64,000 nucleotides of DNA from Undaria pinnatifida (lineage: Eukaryota; Sar; Phaeophyceae; Laminariales; Alariaceae): contig JABAKD010000005.1 of NCBI GenBank assembly GCA_012845835.1, positions 5,544,155-5,608,154 on the forward strand, written 5' to 3'. The notes beneath the pieces are model-generated. The model worked only from the letters and a program-made list of their open reading frames with translations. It ran no database searches and was not told where the DNA came from. A program made the translations under genes and the position numbers. Below, in pieces: positions 60,901-64,000 of this stretch. The first letter of the stretch is position 1; the number at the start of each line of letters is the position of its first letter.

Positions 60901-63820
60901 AGGAAAACCGTAAGAGCAAAAAAAGCAAAACACGCCGAGCGAACACAGGTGGTTCGGTGCGAGTGTAAGAGTAGCAGCAGACAGACGACACTTTAGTCTT
61001 CCGACCGCCACCAAAAACAAGCGAAAACGGATGTGTGCATTATTGTTACCCACAAACCCGTGGGGGGGGCGCGTTCGTGCGTTCGTGCGTGAGTGTTACC
61101 AAGAAAAAAAAAAATGAGCACAGCGTGGTACGCACAAACACGTGAACAACAAGCACTGCATGCTGCTGCTGCTGCTGATTTGAATGGTGATACTGCCGCA
61201 CCATCAACACCCCTTCAACCACCAACCAACCAACCAACCGCACGCCAGCTATCTACGTCCACGACCAAGCAGTCCGCGTCATCTCTATCTGCTTTGGCCG
61301 TCTGCCTGTCTGTACGCGTATGTAGAACATAAAATAGGAGCCACCACATGCATCACTCGTAATCATCACCACCAATAAAGACTAGTTTTGACTAAAGAGG
61401 AACCCGATAATACGACCGAACGGGGAAAACATACGTTGAACGAAAAAATAAAAAAAGGAGCGCAAAAGAGTACATGTCACCCACTCACTCGCTCACTCCT
61501 TCAGAGGGGCCCGTTCGCGGACACACACGGCGCCGCAGCCGGGCGGCTCCAAGGCGAAGCCACCAGTATGGCAACGGCGTTGGCGTATCAAGCTTCCGCG
61601 TCGCGAGCAGCAGCAGAGGCAGCAGCAACAGCAGAAACATAACAAGCGACGGCTAAGACCTCGGTGCGAAGTCAACCACGCCTAACCTACACCCCTCTTT
61701 TTCTCAAACACACCAAACCCTCCCTACCCCCTTACCTACCCCCCCCAAAAAAAAAAACAGTGCCCATCACAGCTAGTGCCCACCCCATAGCTAGTGCCCA
61801 CCACAGTCAGTGCCCATCACAGTCAGTGCCCACCGAAGGGTGAGCGAGCGAACGAAAGCCGCGATCGATCCCCCCACCCCTTCCCAATCGAACCGCCTCC
61901 TCCTTCGAGCGCGATCGTCAAAACAATCGCAACAACTGTACCCCTCCCCCCCACCCCCCTTCTCTTCCCTCCTTCTCACGACAACACAGCTATAGCTCCC
62001 CGCCGCGGTGCACAGCGCAAGCGGCACGCAAGGTGTCCCCCATCCCCTTAAACACACCGCCAACATACCCCCTAACCCCCCCCCCCCCCCAAGCGCGAAA
62101 TAAAAAACTATACTCTGATATCTCTACTCCTAGCGGAACAAAGGACGGGCCCACCAGACCGCCGCACCCACGTAAACCGACGTGCGGACAAACGTTCGTA
62201 CCGACGTACCGTACGACTGTCGTCGCGCTGCGCCAAATAAACGAAAAAATCGAATGCCGCGCGTTACTCTGGTTTTGACAGCATTAAATAACTTTACAGC
62301 GCCGGGGCTCGTCGCGCGCACTGACTCTAGCCCCGTCCAATACCCCCCTCTCCGCCCCTCAAGCGACGCCCTCTCCTACCGCTGCCGGCAAGGCAGGCGC
62401 TGGTCGTTGGAAATAGCGTAAACAAAACCAACAAAGCTACGAGTACAGACAAGCGGAAGCGGCAAAGCCGCAATCGGAACAGCAGAGCCGTAGAAACCAC
62501 ACCAACAACAGCAGTTGAAGTGGTGTCGTGTGTCCGTCAGGGGAAATATAGGTCAACTGCACTGTAATGCAGCCGTGGGAACAATCACGTAATGTTGGTC
62601 TGCAGGTGCGGCAGCAGACGGCAACAATTAAGCGTCAACAGCTACTTTTCAACACCAGTGTTCAGCACCAGTGAGTCGTTGAAAGCCATTCTTCAACACC
62701 AGCTTTCAACACCAGTTTTCAACACCACCAAAGCCGGATTTCAAAACCAGTTTTCCAGACTCAACGGCAAGGACGAGCGAGGGTCAACAATCAACGACGA
62801 ACGCCAAGCCGAAAGCAAAAACCGCTGCCCAGCGTTCCGCATCTCTCACTCTCAACACCCTCTTACCGTGTGTATGCGGTTCACACTGTTTTTTCTCTCG
62901 GCGCCATGTCTCGGACACGATAAAGCGCGCGCGCCGCTACCACCCCACCAGTCGTCTGTTTCAAACCTCCTTTTCGTTCCAAAACACCGACCCACCTACC
63001 CCTAAGCATTTTCACCGCTTCCGGCTAAAACTCCTACCCTCAAAAGCCGCGCGAAGACGCACACAGGAACAATTTAAAGAAATAAACCAAACAACGTCGT
63101 CAACGGACAGTAAAAACTCTGCACCATCAAAAGCAGAAACATTACATTATACCTCCCGCAAAACGAAAAAGACCCCCCCCCGTCCCCCCCCTGTACCCTG
63201 TACCGACCTAGCAAATCTCCCGGAGAGGCAGTTTGCAAGGGAAGGCCAAAATTAACCGGCCTTGTCACATACAAGCTTCGAAAAAGCAAAGCGTTTCACG
63301 TCCCTCCTATCCCCTCTCCCCCTCCCCTCCCCACCTCCCCATGCTCTACTCTCTCCTCTTCCCCGTCGCCTCCGCTCACTCCTCTTCACGCATCACCAGC
63401 GGTCCACATCTCAAACGCTTCCACGTCGCGTGGATTCAAACAAGAGGCGAAGAGAGATACCCCCCGCCTCATTCCGCCACGCATCCTCTACTATATATCT
63501 GCCTGCATCTCTTTGTCAATTTCGTTTTACACCAACCCAGATAAAAAACAAGTAAACTGACGAAAAAAAAAGCACCAAAAAAAAGATAACATGCAAGCAA
63601 AACCAAATCAACCAAACCAAAACAAAAAAGGGGAAAAAAAAAACCTGCAAGAGTGAGAGCAACGCAAAGCAAAAAAATAACGAGAAAAAAACAGAACAAA
63701 ACGTTCGTCTTTACCAGAAGGTACACCAACCGAGGGTACATACCATACCAGCCCGGTGAATGAAAACTACCTGGTCCAAACATAGCCTATGTTCCTCTCT
63801 TAGCGCATCGCAACGCTCTC
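58000..63820. other. A/C-rich low-complexity region, possible 3' flank of the right-edge gene
   Basis: The plus strand is full of CAAC, CCAAC, CAGCAG and CCACC words. On the minus strand this is G/T-rich (GTTG, TTGGTTGG), as often seen in long 3'UTRs. Local tandem repeats occur at 60640-60860 (about 75 bp, 'CCAATCGAACGCCAAAATG' type), 61763-61833 (about 18 bp, 'AGTGCCCACC') and 62643-62757 ('TTTCAACACCAG'). I see no protein-coding gene. Whether it is transcribed is inference. Confidence 0.45.
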
Positions 63821-64000
63821 CTAGCGCATCGTCATCCTACGCTTGCTGTCACCGCTAGATGACCTTCCCCCACTGCTCGACCTCCCCCCCTCGGCAAAAT
63901 GCTGCCTGTACGCCGCCGCCGAGCGTGCCGCAGCCGGTTCCCTTCCCATGGCGCTCGTTCCCGCAACAGCCGCCGCTGTCGCCGCCGCTGCTTGCGCCAA
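63821..64000 (-). CDS. C-terminal end of an unknown gene, cut by the window edge
   Basis: The minus strand is open from the window edge for 59 codons to a TAG at 63823-63821, with strong GC bias at third positions (GCG, GGC, AGC). The visible part is alanine-rich (LAQAAAATAAAVAG), then has YRQHFAEGG, then a Ser/Gly/Arg tail ending GDSKRRMTMR. No domain can be named. The rest of the gene lies beyond 64000. Confidence 0.5.
   Translation of the reverse strand: MAQAAAATAAAVAGTSAMGREPAAARSAAAYRQHFAEGGRSSSGGRSSSGDSKRRMTMR

Overview
The window looks like nuclear DNA from a photosynthetic stramenopile, most likely a brown alga related to Ectocarpus. This is inference. The support is genes broken by many long introns, C-rich polypyrimidine tracts before 3' splice sites, a plastid enzyme carrying a signal peptide followed by an ASAF-like plastid motif, and dense small repeats. 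There are no bacterial-style operons, and I found no intact tRNA or rRNA gene.

Four spliced genes could be rebuilt exon by exon, with splice phases that agree throughout. (1) lysA, minus strand, 11310 to 2742: 12 exons, 505 aa, a plastid-targeted diaminopimelate decarboxylase of lysine synthesis. (2) A TRAPPC6/Trs33 subunit of the TRAPP vesicle-tethering complex, plus strand, 11546 to 16666: 4 exons, 240 aa. It is divergent from lysA across 235 bp. (3) An IMPACT/YigZ (UPF0029) family protein, minus strand, 21157 to 17981: 5 exons, 207 aa. A 666-bp (AAC)n microsatellite lies in its first intron. (4) COG5, a subunit of the conserved oligomeric Golgi complex, plus strand, 23287 to 43294: 12 exons, about 1236 aa. 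A one-base excess in a G12 run breaks its frame. A fifth gene enters from the right edge on the minus strand (63821-64000); only its last 59 codons are visible.

Introns and intergenic DNA are full of repeats. There are four 5'-truncated copies of one non-LTR retrotransposon, all sense to their host introns and all ending at a poly-C tract. Other elements are a non-autonomous LTR element with two 266-269 bp LTRs (47664-49893), a cluster of a second LTR-like repeat (50145-53495), several MITE-like families, and many minisatellites. From 43.3 to about 58 kb I see no host gene, only repeats. From 58 to 63.8 kb the plus strand is A/C-rich simple sequence that may be the 3' flank or long 3'UTR of the right-edge gene.

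Functionally, TRAPPC6 and COG5 both act in vesicle tethering at the Golgi. LysA acts in the plastid. The IMPACT-family protein is probably a soluble translation- or ribosome-related factor. Nothing indicates an operon or a shared pathway; the clearest gene-to-gene link is the short divergent spacer between lysA and TRAPPC6.
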